This document shows, one piece after another, positions 10,399 to 21,964 of a stretch of 64,000 bases of DNA. Made by a program: the position numbers and the translations under genes. Origin of the DNA: Sclerotiophoma versabilis (taxonomy: Eukaryota; Ascomycota; Dothideomycetes; Pleosporales; Didymellaceae); contig JAAROD010000080.1 in NCBI GenBank assembly GCA_012274445.1, forward strand, positions 1,984,001-2,048,000, given 5' to 3'. The notes under the pieces were generated by a model that worked only from the letters and a program-made list of their open reading frames with translations, was not told the DNA's origin and did not search any database. Every line of letters begins with the position of its first letter. Position 1 is the first letter of the stretch.

Positions 10399-12315
10399 AT
10401 GGGAGAATTGATATCTGGAAAGATCACGCTTGGCCGGTACATGTAGGAACGCCTTCATCAAGTAGGCGTCCAAACAATTTTTGGCGTACCTGGGGATTTC
10501 AATCTACAATTCCTTGACTCTATTTACCACACAGCTGGTCTGAAATTTATAACCAACCAGAATGAGCTCAACGCCGCGTACGCTGCGGATGGGTATGCCA
10601 GGGTCAAAGGCGCACCAGGATGCGTCGTCACTACCCACGGCGTGGGCGAACTAAGCGCTCTAAACGGTGTGGCTGGTGCAATGTCAGAACATGTTAAGAT
10701 GGTACATGTCGTCGGTCAAACAACAAGAGCTATGCAAAACAACCACATGATGATCCATCACTCTATCGGACGGAAGCCAGATCACCAGACGTACAATAAG
10801 TGCTCAGAGCCAGTACGTTATGCTGCAGCGGAACTATGGGACGTCAAGACCGCACCTGCTGAGATTGATCGCGTTATAAGAGAATGCTTCATCAAATCTG
10901 GTCCAGTGTACATCTTCCTCCCCCTCGACCTGTCTGCGGAGGAAGTTGACGCCAGTCTTCTTGATACCCCGATCGACATTTCCCCTCAAGTCAATGCCGA
11001 AGCTCAAGACGCCGCAGTAAACGCCATAATTAACGCCTTGAGCGCAGCAAAACACCCAAGCCTCCTCGTCGATGCACTAATCCAACGATTCGACGCCATC
11101 TCAGAGACTCAGCAGCTTGTAGAGAAGTTGCAAGTACCCTTCTTCTCGGCTAATATGGGCAAGGGCATCATCGACGAAACCTCGCAGCATTACATCGGGC
11201 TCTGGAACGGTGCAGTCGGCACCCCCGGTGTCCGCGAAGCCGCTGAATCTGCCGACCTGATGCTGACCCTAGGCTATCTGCCCGCAGACACGAATTCGGG
11301 GGGCTTCAGCCGGCAAATCGATGAGAGCAAGACCATCCATATCAATCCGCATAGCGTTGTTGTCTTCGGAAAAGAATACCCAGACACCAGCGTCAAACCG
11401 CTCCTTGCAGCGCTCGTCGCAGGCCTACCGGATAAGCAGCATAACGATATTCCGAAAGCCGTCCTTCAGCCCCCGAGAACGCCGCTCGATAAGGATGCAA
11501 CGCACATCACGCAGTCCTGGCTGTGGCCGCAAATCGAGAAGTTCCTGAAACCAGGCGACATCATTGTCGGCGAGACAGGAACCTCTGTTTTCGGACTCTG
11601 CGATATCAAGTTCCCACCGTCTGTACAGTTCATTGCGCAGGTGTACTATGGCAGTATCGGGTACGCGACCGCGGCCACACTGGGGATTGAGGTAGCGAGG
11701 AAGGAGCTTGAAGGGACGAAGGGCAAAAGGGGGAGAACAGTGTTGATCACTGGTGACGGTAATATTCCCAACACACAAACACATGAGAATCAGCAATGAC
11801 CGGCGCTCAGGCTCGATGGCGCTTACCATCCAGGAACTTGGGACGATGATCAAAGCGGGCATCGCACCGATAATCTTCGTCATCAACAACGACGGTTACA
11901 CGGTCGAGAGGTTGATATGGGGAGCCCAGCAACGTAAGTGCTGTTTACATCATACTGCCCTCCTTCAGCCCTCCTTCCCTGACACTCTCCACCAGCTTAC
12001 AACGATATTGTTCCACACAACTACTCTCACCTTCTGCCTTTATACCATCACCCAAGCCCAAAGACCAGCTTCCACCGCGCCGAGACCAAAACGCAACTCG
12101 AAACCATACTGTCTCAGGGCAGCTTCAGAGCACCAGAGAATCTGCAGCTCATCGAGCTCGTGATGCCCAAGATGGATACCTCGTGGCGGCTTGGCGCGCA
12201 GCTGGCGTGGCGGAGCGAGAAGGATGCCGAGAGGCTGACAAAGGAGGGCTTTGTGGATGCATATGGAGGGTGGGGACTCAAGGGTGTGGAGAGGGGGAGT
12301 GTGAAATGGAGTTGA
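10399..12315 (+). pseudogene. pyruvate decarboxylase-like ThDP enzyme with an in-frame stop at codon 16
   Basis: Homologue of pyruvate/indolepyruvate decarboxylases (2-oxo acid to aldehyde plus CO2, ThDP- and Mg-dependent). Exons 10399-11758, 11811-11933 and 11996-12315 join in phase to 600 codons, a normal length. Apart from one stop it looks intact: GVPGDFNL, the catalytic Glu56 in NELNAAYAADGYARVKG, the His pair in MMIHHSIG, the ThDP motif GDG across the first intron with NNDGYTVE after it. Codon 16 (10444-10446) is TAG within LGRYM-stop-ERLHQVGV, where relatives carry an aromatic residue, so TGG to TAG is the simplest origin. An intron cannot remove it: the only local candidate is 29 bp and breaks phase. 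Restarting at the next in-frame ATG (about 10681) would lose Glu56. Options: a recent null allele, or a single base error in the sequence. Confidence 0.82.
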
Positions 12316-12609
12316 AACAAGGAATCGTCGTGGTAGAGCGGGTAGTGGCATTGTCAGCACATGCGTAGCAGAGTTAAACACTGGTGGAGGTGTGATCTTG
12401 AGAAGCCAGCAGGCAGTGCATCATATACAATCTCGACTCTAGAAAGATCAGGCCCTGAGACCATTACCTCCCCATGTCTCTCCCACCTCATCGATCATCC
12501 TGAGGATACATCATACCATACTACTCTCCGCCTTCGTCGAATCCCAACTACCAACCCTCCAAACGCATTCCCTGCATCTTGATTGTCGCATCCACACCTC
12601 CGAAGCTAC

Positions 12610-12780
12610 TTACTTAGCGCTCTTCCAAGGCTCCCCCTTCTCAGCGCCCTCGGCGGCAGCAGCAGCAGCAGCAGCAGCAGCACTTTGATCCTTTACATCC
12701 GCAGGTTGCGCACCACCATTCTTTGCAGCGTTAGGGGTATAGCTGAACACCATATTCTTCGTAACAATACTAAACAACAT
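12610..12780 (-). CDS. small Ala-rich hypothetical protein
   Basis: Tentative. The frame from ATG 12780 gives 56 aa (or 47 aa from ATG 12753, MVFSYTPN). It contains ten consecutive alanines coded by a CAG/GCT repeat and ends EGAEKGEPWKSAK. A donor-like GTACGT upstream and a TTGTTTAG acceptor just before the second Met suggest a spliced 5' leader, and a TATAAATA element lies about 150 bp upstream at 12926-12936, which is why I keep it. I do not recognise the family; there is no clear membrane span. Confidence 0.4.
   Translation of the reverse strand: MLFSIVTKNMVFSYTPNAAKNGGAQPADVKDQSAAAAAAAAAAEGAEKGEPWKSAK
12657..12680. repeat. (CAG)8 microsatellite
   Basis: Eight CAG units on the plus strand, read as GCT alanine codons in the minus-strand small ORF. 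Confidence 0.9.
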
Positions 12781-13799
12781 GATTGTGACGAAGCAACAGT
12801 GCACCGACTGAGTACGATTGACGTACCGGGGCAAACTTGACAGGGTTGGAGGGTAAGGTGTAGATATTAGGAATTACACTGATGTGATGAAGGCGGAGTG
12901 GAGATTTTTTTTGGAGCACCGGTGTGGTATTTATAACCTGTATTGTTTATAACAGTGTCGTGCTATCAAACAGTGTCCTGTCAGTGAAAAAGGAGGGCGA
13001 GACGTTTTACCCACACCTTGTGCAGAGGCAAAATAAGTATATTCAATGTTGATGGCTGTAGATGATAAGTACGTTCATTCACTCGCATGCAGCACAGCTC
13101 ATGAAGTGTCGCAGCACTGTTGATATGAGCCTATTCTAGCCTTCTCGAATACACAAAGTTCTGCGAAGTTCTGATCAACGCTACATTTTTCTTTTGTCTA
13201 CACATAAACGATTTGTTTTTGCTTGCGTTGTGATTCCGAGCGATATGTCCACGTTCGCGTGGATGCCATGGCGGTGCATCAGATGTGTAGAGGTTGAATG
13301 GATTTTGCACGACGATTCTTCTTTTCGTCAAGTTCATGTTCGTGTTGTGTTGTTTCGATGATTATGGCTGTTGATTCAAGCAATACACTATCTGGCGAAT
13401 TTCTACGTTTGTCCATGTCTGCTACAATCATTTCAAATAACTGGGTTGAGACTAGTGCCTACAGATACGCCATGGGTCTTGACTTGCTTTTGCCATTGTC
13501 CGCAGTCTTGGATCGGGGCTCCTTTTCTTCAAGAGGTTGTGTAGGGAAACAGGAAGCACGAAGAGGAACAACCGCTCTAGGGTTTTTGCAGAGGTGAAAA
13601 GCTCCTATTAAATACTACATACACCCAGTTATTGTGACTCCACATTAGTCGGCCTTCATCATGCTCCTGCTACCCAGTCCCCCCTTGTTGATGCTTGCGG
13701 AATTCCCAAATAACGCCAGTGATGCAGTGCCAGATACTGTCCGTCCAGCCCGTTCTGTAAAAAATGTGACGCCATGATGCATATCGTAACTACCTGCCA
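12781..13799. other. intergenic, 3' side of prp24
   Basis: Holds the putative promoter of the small minus-strand ORF and the 3' end of prp24. Frames of up to about 100 codons show no family resemblance. Confidence 0.45.
12926..12936 (-). promoter_or_regulatory. TATA-like element
   Basis: TTATAAATACC on the minus strand, upstream of the small Ala-rich ORF. Assigned by motif and spacing only. Confidence 0.35.
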
Positions 13800-16700
13800 T
13801 TATTCCTCCATCCTGTCGTTGCTGCTCTCGGCCTCCTTAGGGCCCTTGTTGAGGATCATGTTCCGGAAGTCGTTGTTGCTCTTGGCCGCCTCTCCATTTG
13901 TGGGCGCCGCAGCCCTAGGCACAGCGGGCCTCGCGCCGAAGCCAGACCTGCCCCTCGCTCTTCCACCGCCTCGCGCGGTCGGTCTCTGTATACGATTTGG
14001 CTGCACAAAGCTGTTTGCGGCCTTCCACTCGCCTTTCTGCTGTCTCAAATCCTTGACTGTACCAATGCGCAACTTTCTGCCTTCGAAGCTGAGTCCTTGT
14101 AGTGCGATCTCGGCTTTGCCTGCACCTTCGACGCTTGTGAATTCGATGACTGCACCACCATGTTGCGGTTCGAGAGTGATCCTCTTGAAGCCGTACGGTT
14201 CCACTAGGGGCTTGATCCGCACATCTGGCACGGTGTCGGGGAGGTTCAGGATGGCGAGGGAACGCTCGTTGAAGGGAGCCGCTTTGAAAATTGCGGCGGG
14301 AGCTACAGCGACGGCTGCACCAGGAGCTGAATCAGAAGCCGCTTGTGCGGCTCCAGGTGTTGCGTTGCTGGTCGCTGGGCTGGCGGCGCTCTCGAGTGTG
14401 GACTTGATTTTCGGTTTTGTTTCATTCCTGTCATTAGCAATTTCAACGTGCAGCTCGAGACCCCAGAAGTCCTTCTTATCCATCTCAGCGACTGCAGCAT
14501 CGGCGCTTTCTTTTGTATCGTAGACTACGAAGCAGAAACCCTTGTTATTACCATTTTTCAGAGTCGGAAAGTTAATGCGGTCGATGTGACCGAATTGCGA
14601 GAAGGTCTCATGGACTTCCTGTTTCTTGATCTTGAAGTTAAGGTGCCAAATATAAACTTCACGACCTTCAGCAGTCGCGCCATCTCGCTTTTTCTTGGCC
14701 TGAGGATTCGAAATCTTGACATTCAGCTTCAGTCCTTCCACGTCCGTACCGTCAAGCTGGGTCGCGGCGACAGCTTGTGCAGCGTTGGCGAACTGCACGT
14801 AGCAAAAGCGACGGTGTGTGTCAAATTTGAGGGATGGAAACCTGAATCCAATGATCTCTCCAAACGGTTCGAAGTGTTTACGAAGGTATGCCTCATCTGC
14901 GTGTGCGGGGTAGTTGGTGACGTAAAGAGTCGTGCTATCTCCACGTTCAATTGAGATGGTGTGGCCCTTGAAACCCTTTGCTTCTTTGCTCATGGCATAT
15001 TCGGCTTCTTCTGGGGTCCCAAACTCGACAATGGCTGTCAGGCTGTCCTGTTCCGGCTTGAGCACCAGGTTCCGCACGATACCAGCATCCGTGAAGAATT
15101 GTCGAATCTGAGTTTGAGTGGTGTCCGCTGGTAGTTTCTTGACAATAACTGACGTGTGCTCCCGGTCGCGCTTCGGTCCGCTAATCTGAGCGTCAGACGG
15201 CGCCTCGCTGGCGCGGATTGGCTCTCCATTCATAGGCACGGCTGCAGGGGACACGTCCTCCGAGTCGGCTTGCCTGCTCTTCTTTGCCGCAGCATCGTGG
15301 TCAGTACTGGTGCCATCTCTCTTCCTCTTTGCAGAGCCCTCAGTGAAGTGGTCCGATTGAGGTTGAGCAGTTGCTGCCGCTGCTTCAGCTGCCGCCTTCT
15401 CTTTCTCACGTCGAATTGACACCATGCGTTCAGCTCGCCTTTTCTCAATCGCGGCGCTTCTGACCTTCAGGACGTTTTCGTGTTGCTCGCAATGATTCAT
15501 GTACATGTCCATGATCGGTTCCGGGAAGTTGATCGTTTGAAGATGTTCCATAGCACGTTCTAGAACAACTGTCGCTCGGGTTGGTGTAAGGAGTTGCTGT
15601 CCAGCGTTATGTTCAGTTCGCATTGCATGCTGCGACCAAACTACCATCTCGAAGATATACCAGCGGTACCAAAAGTCGTACGAGTCAGCTTGCCGCTTGA
15701 CAAGTGACTCCCAGATGTTTCGAGCTTCCTCAACGTTTCCGCGCTGGAGCCAGTACTTTATGTGAATACGCTCAAGGCGGTACTTCGGGTCGCCTGCCCA
15801 GTCCCGCCCGTGCTTTTTCATGCCGACCTCACGTACGAATTCTAACGCGGAACGAATACCAACTTCAGCGATGTCAGCGTCGTCATCTGTAGCCTTGGGG
15901 TCGTCGAAAGCTCTTCGTCGCAGGTATCCACACCACGCAATCTGAACCTTGATAATCTCTTCGATGTCAGAGTGCTCCAGCAGTCCGGTCCCAGTGGCAG
16001 TGTGTTTCACATGTTCGATTTCCTCGAAAGCCTTATTCTCGACTTCAAGTGTCAGTATGCGATGAGACCACAGCGATCCAGACCACGGGCAATGTCGTGT
16101 AGCACGCTCCAATACGTTCAGCAGATCAACTGACCGATCTTTTTGCCAGATAAGGAATTCAACATGGTCCTCCCATATTGAAGGGTCGACTGGAAAGCGC
16201 AATGTGGCGCGTTCGTATAGCGCGTTTACAAGTGGGAAACTGTAAATGCCCATGGTTCTCTTCTCCCACTTGAGGTAGCGTGTCATGGCGTGATACTCCG
16301 CATTCTGATCGCCCTGTTGGATAGCTTGGAGGACTTTGAATTCGTAGTCCTCGCGATTGACGCACTGTTGGATGATGTGAGTGTTCTTCTGAGTGACTTG
16401 CTCGTTGACCTGTTCAGGGTCACCAAGGTTGTAGCGTTGGATGAAGGATATGTATCTCGAGCGAGTGTGTGACCATGTGGCGTGTGGTAGGCCCAGCCGT
16501 TCGTTGTATATCGACGCAATTCTTGTGACCTTCTCCTGACTCAGGCCGGTGCGTTCAAGGTCCTCTTCCAGCACCTGCAAGTAGCGATCCCAGACCAGGT
16601 TGCTCTCTTGTAGATTGTACTTCACTCTCTCAGCACCTTGCTGAAGTGCTTCCACTAACAGCTGTGGCTGGAAGAGTTCGCGGCCAAAAAGTCTGTCTTC

Positions 16701-17864
16701 CTCGGACCATTCCTCTGGTGGTATCTGTTCCCACGAGCAGGCGACAAGATAGCTGACGTACTCGCCGTAGGCAGCCCAGAGCTTTGCACTGTAAGGCTCA
16801 TCATGTGTTGCTTGTTTGTGCAGTTCGAGTACCGCCATGCGCTCCTCGGAATTTTTTGCTAGGATCTTCTCGTCGTTAAGGCGGTAATGCCACAAGGTTT
16901 CCCCAAGTGGGTACTTTTCTGACATGACACGATATGCATCGCGCAGAATGTGGACAAGCTCATAGTCGTGCGGGCTCGCCTCAATTGATTCAAGATGGTT
17001 CTGGAAGCCCTGGTGGAGTGTTGTGACCAAGGCAAGATGACTGTAGTAGTTGAAAGGATTTTCTGTAAGATCGCGGTCCAATTGTTCCAAATAGTCGATG
17101 TGTTGCTGGTCCAAGGATTTTGTCGCAAAGCTGCGCGGTCTGGGGGAGTGTTCCGACATGGCGGCGCTGGTTACAGACTCGCCTGAGAGGTGCTGCCCAA
17201 GGTGTTGCAATCTGTGTTTGCATCAGCAATTGTTCACCGTTAATTAGGCGCCAAGACTTTCTACGGACAGGCAGCGACGACCCTGTGACCGCAACAAGAC
17301 AAGAAACAACGCGCTTTCACCTCACTACCGATCCACTCGCTCGCTCATCTAGCAAGCCTCGACGAACAAAGAACGCTCGGTATAATTACCCGGAGAAATT
17401 ACATTAAAGTGGAAAGACCAAGTTTGCACTTACGTAACTGGGCGTTGGTGGCCGAGTGAATTTTGTCGTGCAGCTTGCTGTTGGTGTTGCATACTCGCAA
17501 GATCTGCCAATGCATCCATGCCTGGCGTCGAGGCCTGGCGATACATATGCGATGGAGGTGTCATGCGCGCATCGTGTGGCGAGCCCAGCGGCTGCGGAGT
17601 GCTTGTGGCACTGTGGACTGTTCTTGCGCCATTCGCAAGATGACCATACCCAGGCGAAGGGAGCTTCTGGTGTGCGAGGTGAAGTTGCGGCGACGAGGTG
17701 ATCTGCTGGCTCAATCCTGAAGACGTTCTCGAGGGCATCTGCTGGCGAACAGCACGCTTGTTGGGCGAATGCGCTGCCAGTATCGACGGCGACGCATGGC
17801 TAGGCTGGGGAGGCGGAGTTTGGGCGGGCGAGTCTGACGGCGACAAGAGCGAGTTGATGTCCAT
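13800..17864 (-). CDS. prp24: U4/U6 snRNP assembly factor Prp24/SART3-like
   Basis: Anneals U4 and U6 snRNA during snRNP recycling; nuclear. Two exons, 17434-17864 and 13800-17211, flank a 222-bp intron (GTAAGT donor, ACACAG acceptor) and join in phase as AC|A; product 1280 aa. The first exon codes a disordered leader (MDINSLLSPSDSP, SRTSSGLSQQITSSP) that I recall from other filamentous-fungal Prp24 proteins; the second exon has no ATG at its start, which supports the join. Residues about 160-680 are HAT/TPR-like helical repeats. A Lys/Arg/Glu-rich linker follows, then three to four RRMs, with RNP1-like RRFCYVQF and KGFCFVVY and an RNP2-like LYVTNYPAH. The C-terminus carries NNDFRNMILNK, the LSm-contact motif of the family. 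It is head to head with the uL22m gene, 739 bp apart. Confidence 0.93.
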
Positions 17865-18603
17865 TGTGATTGGGTACGGCGCCTTCCCAGGTCGTGTGTT
17901 GTACGATTGTGAAAGCTTCGAAACAACGGCAAAGTTGAGACTGCGGTTTGCGACCCTCGAATTGCAGGCCAGTCCTGTCTGTGGCTGACAGTGGATCAAT
18001 TACGGGCGCAACTGCTGCAGCGACTATGGGGTCTCGAAGTCCTAGTAACGAGCGGCATGGAAGGGCGGTGGGACGGGCTGCCGCAGCGAAGGGCTCGAGA
18101 TGGCAGTCGAGGGTTGAATGAGCGTATGACTGATCGCAGTCCGTTGCGCCGGCGTCGCGAGTGGCTGGAGGGAGACCTACAGATACACCAACGGCGTAGA
18201 AGAAAAGGTTCAACAGCGAAAGCTTGGGCGCGGAGCTAATCAGCTAATGACGGCAGAGCGCGCCAGCCGAAGCAATGTTCTACTGCGGGCTGCGGGAGAT
18301 GTGACGGCCGAAGAGCAGGCGCTGAGAGGCACGCGATGCTGCAGAGCAGGAGAGCACAACACTGGATGTGAAGCAAAGGCGCGGCACACACGAGTCAGCC
18401 GTTCCTCGTCGCGATCGAGATGGGCATTGCCTCACTTCCGTGATGAAGATCTGCAATACGGGCACCACCGTCACGTGAGGCCGGGCGTGCAGGGGGGCAG
18501 TCGCGTCGCGGCAAGTTCCGCTGAATTTCTCGGAGTGCTTGGAGGTGGACTGCACGTCGCCCATCGCCATCAACGCCGCGCAATTGGGGGGTTGAGCATC
18601 ACC
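17865..18603. other. divergent promoter, prp24 / mrpl22
   Basis: Sits between the two start codons. GC-rich, with no supported coding frame. Confidence 0.5.
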
Positions 18604-19884
18604 ATGAGTGCACGAATACCCTCACGGCGGCTTGGGCAGTCTGGTCAGTACTCCCTTGTCCTTTCGACCGCTCCGTGTCCCGCCCGCGCATCTTGGATGC
18701 CCTGCGTGTCGCCTCCGATTGCAGCCCACGTCCAGCATCTGACACTCCACAGCCCTTGCCCTCCGCCCCCGCTCGACACAGTGGACGTCGCTCGCCACAA
18801 TTGCACAGCGCCATGCCTCCACTAAGCCTGCGCGCGAGTCCGACCTGTCGAATCCGCTGCTCGAGAAGTACCTGCAGCAGCAGGAGGCTGAACGCGCAGC
18901 AGCCGAGGCTGCGCTGCCCGAGCAACAGCAAGGAAAGCCGCAGAAGAGGCCGACTACCACCCTCCGCGACGGCGGCTCGTACAGCGTCCCCTCCCCCCTG
19001 TTCAACCCCGACCGTCTGATCCCTGGATATCGCACCAATGCTCCCCCAGAGGAGAAGGCTGCGTTGAAAGCGCAGGCTGAGCAGCGGAGATTGGCCGTGC
19101 AGAAGGAGGAGGAGAAGAGGCTACTCAGCGTCAACATCGACCCTGATCCCGCCGCGCGCCGTAGCCTGGAGCGCAAGCTCGTCATCAAGGGCGTCACCAA
19201 GCACGGCCGTATGACCAAGGCTGCAAAGATTGCCCGTACCGAGCGCTCGTCCCTGTACAAATCCCAGCTCCTTCCCACCTCCGTCAAGAAAATGCAGAAG
19301 ATTCTGAGGCAGATCCAAGGCAAGACCGTGTCAGAGGCACTCGTGCAACTACGCTTCTCGCCAAAGAAGATCGCGAGAGACATTTTGAAGGGCTTGATCA
19401 TTGCGCAGGACGAGGCCATCGCCGGCCGTGGTATGGGTCTGGGCGACAAGAACGCCCTCAAGAAATGGATCGAGCAGAGGAACGAAGTTGCCTCTACATT
19501 AGCAAACCTGGATGAGACCACACCAAAGACCAAGGGTGCCAACCAGGTCATTGAACTCAAGGACGGAAAGAAGAAGCTGGTCAAGGACCCGACAGAAATC
19601 TACATCGACCAGGCCTGGTGTGGAAGGGGTGAGAGCTGGAAGAGCCCTGAATTCAGGGCGAGAGGAAGGGTGAACATGTTGACCCACAGGACCACCAGTA
19701 TGTTCCCTTCAACATAGACTTTGTTCTGCCACTGACGAGTATAGGTTTCTCATTCCTCCTCAAGGAAGAGAAGACACGGATGCGCATCTCAGACGAGATC
19801 AAGAAGAAGCGCGATAACCGCAAGCTCTGGGTCGCTTTGCCCGATCGGCCAGTCACAGCGCAGCGCCAGTACTGCTTGTGGTAG
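18604..19884 (+). CDS. mrpl22: mitochondrial large-subunit ribosomal protein uL22m
   Basis: Component of the mitochondrial 54S subunit lining the exit tunnel. Three exons: 18604-18643 (13 codons plus one base), 18753-19697 and 19745-19884; introns of 109 and 47 bp, phases G|CC and A|GT close; product 374 aa. The N-terminus (MSARIPSRRLGQSALALRPR) is basic, without acidic residues, and looks like a mitochondrial presequence continuing to QRHASTKPA. The L22 fold follows: a conserved helix LLPTSVKKMQKILRQIQGK and the block ALVQLRFSPKKIARDILKGL. The C-terminus LPDRPVTAQRQYCLW is typical of the fungal proteins. The tiny first exon was placed from the presequence frame, because the long frame has a stop just upstream of it. 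Confidence 0.93.
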
Positions 19885-21190
19885 ATGTATGATTTCGATG
19901 TATAACATAGGAGCCGGTGTGTGAATAAGCATAGGATAGCATGAGCTCACGAGCTTGTATAACATATCGACCATTCGACCCATCACTGCAAGTCCACTAT
20001 CGACCATTAAGCGCCATTGCATCGCATAATCAACCCTGTAGCGACATATCCGTCATCAGCCATCGATCTCGCAACACGACGCCCTCCACACATAGTTTGA
20101 GGCGTGCCACTGCTTACATTACGTGCTTCACTGCCACACCAGACCCACAACTGTCTTTATATATGCTCCTTTCCATTACTCCCTCACAGGCAACTGCTCT
20201 CCTCTCTTCCCGTCTGCATTGCCGTTCACAGATACTGCACCAGACACGCCTTACATTGTCCCGCGCATCCCAAGCCGCGCGCTTCCTCCTGATCATCCAC
20301 AGCCTTATGAACATAGCACAAGGCATGTACAGCTGAGTTGTAGTATTAACAGCTTTAACACCTCTCCTTCGAACAAAGCTCTTAGCTCACTCGACATCGC
20401 AGCTGCTTTGTCTTTTGTCTCAAGTTTCTCCTAGAAGTCTTATGAAATTGCTCACTGGTTCATGACCCACGCTCCCCCTTGTTGTTTACTGCCATTGAAG
20501 CCTTCTGCCGCTATAGAATAACTGTCTTTCGCTTCGTAGACCGTATACAAAGAACGGGATGTCTATTTTAGTCGTGTCAAAAGCTCCTTTGCGGTCATAG
20601 CCTGGTAAGACGCCTTCGTATATGCGACGAGTTTGCGAATATCAGGGCTTGGTTCTTTCCTCGCGTCGATTATGAGTGTTCTGGGACGCAGTTTTGGGCC
20701 ATGCTCACTGCTCATGTACGCGACATATCATGTGATCTCCGATTCGCGGGCTATATGTCTTGTCTCTTCCAAGGCGTAAACCTTGTTCCTCTCCTTACAC
20801 TGTAACCACTTCTGGAATTCTTGAGGCTCATACTCGAATTCTTGTCGAGGTCATCGTATAGCAGCGCCACTAAAGCGGGAAAAGTTGCAGCTGAGTCCTT
20901 CTCCTTCACTGGGATCTTGATGACTTTTGCCGACTTGTTCGCCGCTTCTGTACGTTTTGGAATTAAAGTTTATGTGTAGCCTGCTAGTTTCGCAACGGTT
21001 ACGCACAGCGCGAGCCGATCTCGTACTTAAACTGAATGTCATAGGGTACCGCTAGTATGGCTGGTGGGCAACATGCAGTAATATTTTACGAGCTGTACAG
21101 CAGTGGAATAGGGAGTTAAATGAGACCGGCGACGTTGTAAAGATCTCAGCCTCTGGACTGATGACTGATGAGGCTAAGACTGGAATGATC
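19885..21190. other. convergent intergenic stretch
   Basis: 1.3 kb between the 3' ends of mrpl22 and the tetraspan gene. A minus-strand frame near 20880-20960 has some coding-like composition but stops soon after, so a decayed gene fragment is possible. No RNA gene was recognised. Confidence 0.4.
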
Positions 21191-21964
21191 TCAACTATTT
21201 CCGTACGAAAATTGACTGTAGCTCTTTTCGTCGTCGAGGTGGACAATGCCTGCACCCTTGGAGTTTTTGCCGTACATGTAGGCGCCATACATGCATGTCG
21301 TGATACATCGAACGCCGAACCAGATACTGTAAGGTGTAACGTGTTAGCTCCAGAGCAATCTGTAGCAGTGATGACCGCACTCACGCTGCAAAGATCGCCA
21401 GGCCAAATGAAGCCCTCGCAGCTTGGCAAGCAGCGTAGTTTCTTGACCAGGCTTCGCTACAATCATGTTCGAGGTACCATGGCCGCAAAGAAATGTGCTT
21501 TGGGTCGGAGAAATCGCCGGAAGACTGGATAACCACACTATAGGACCAAAGTGCAATCAAGATGATATCATACAGCACGTTACTCACAACAGCGCCATAC
21601 ACATCTAGTGTGCGTCCGCGAATGCATAATCGCACCACGCAAAGAACGATAGTAACAATCGCAATGCAGAAGCTGTATTGCGTTGACCTAGTGTTGCACC
21701 TCAGTTATGTCTCTGTAGCAACCATAGAAGTGAAGCATACCTCTCGTCCCAGATTAACGGCATTGGTGGGATCTCCTTATAGTTTGCATACAGATATACA
21801 CGGTAGCTTGGATCAGAGTTCCATCCTTTGCTACCACCGTCGCGCCACAGTAACGTGCGGTATCGATCAGGGTATGCAGATGCGAAAACGGCGAGGAGCA
21901 ACGTGGCTAGGACGAACTCGAATGAAGTGGCGACAGCAGTCGTGATTTGTACCAGGCGACCCAT
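21191..21964 (-). CDS. four-helix fungal membrane protein of unknown function
   Basis: Three exons, 21741-21964, 21385-21687 and 21191-21326, introns of 53 and 58 bp, phases AG|G and GC|T close; product 220 aa. Four hydrophobic segments are visible: about residues 7-30, 80-98, 108-125 and 158-180. Extracytosolic loops carry conserved-looking motifs, GWNSDPSYRVYLYANY with PPMPLIWDE after TM1, and SGDFSDPKHISLRPWYL with CSEAWSRN and C after TM3. The layout resembles MARVEL-type tetraspan proteins, and I recall the GWNS/PPxPxIW/SGDFSDPxH/RPWYL pattern as widespread but uncharacterised in filamentous fungi. The C-terminal tail is short and charged (VHLDDEKSYSQF). Confidence 0.85.

Noticed and set aside
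10433..10461. Intron that would remove the TAG in the decarboxylase gene (GTACAT to AAGTAG)
   Set aside because: Only 29 bp, phases do not match (2 into 1), and it would delete conserved residues.
20851..21042. Possible minus-strand gene 3' of the tetraspan gene
   Set aside because: Only about 30 codons look coding in one frame before a stop; no partner exons or family could be assigned.
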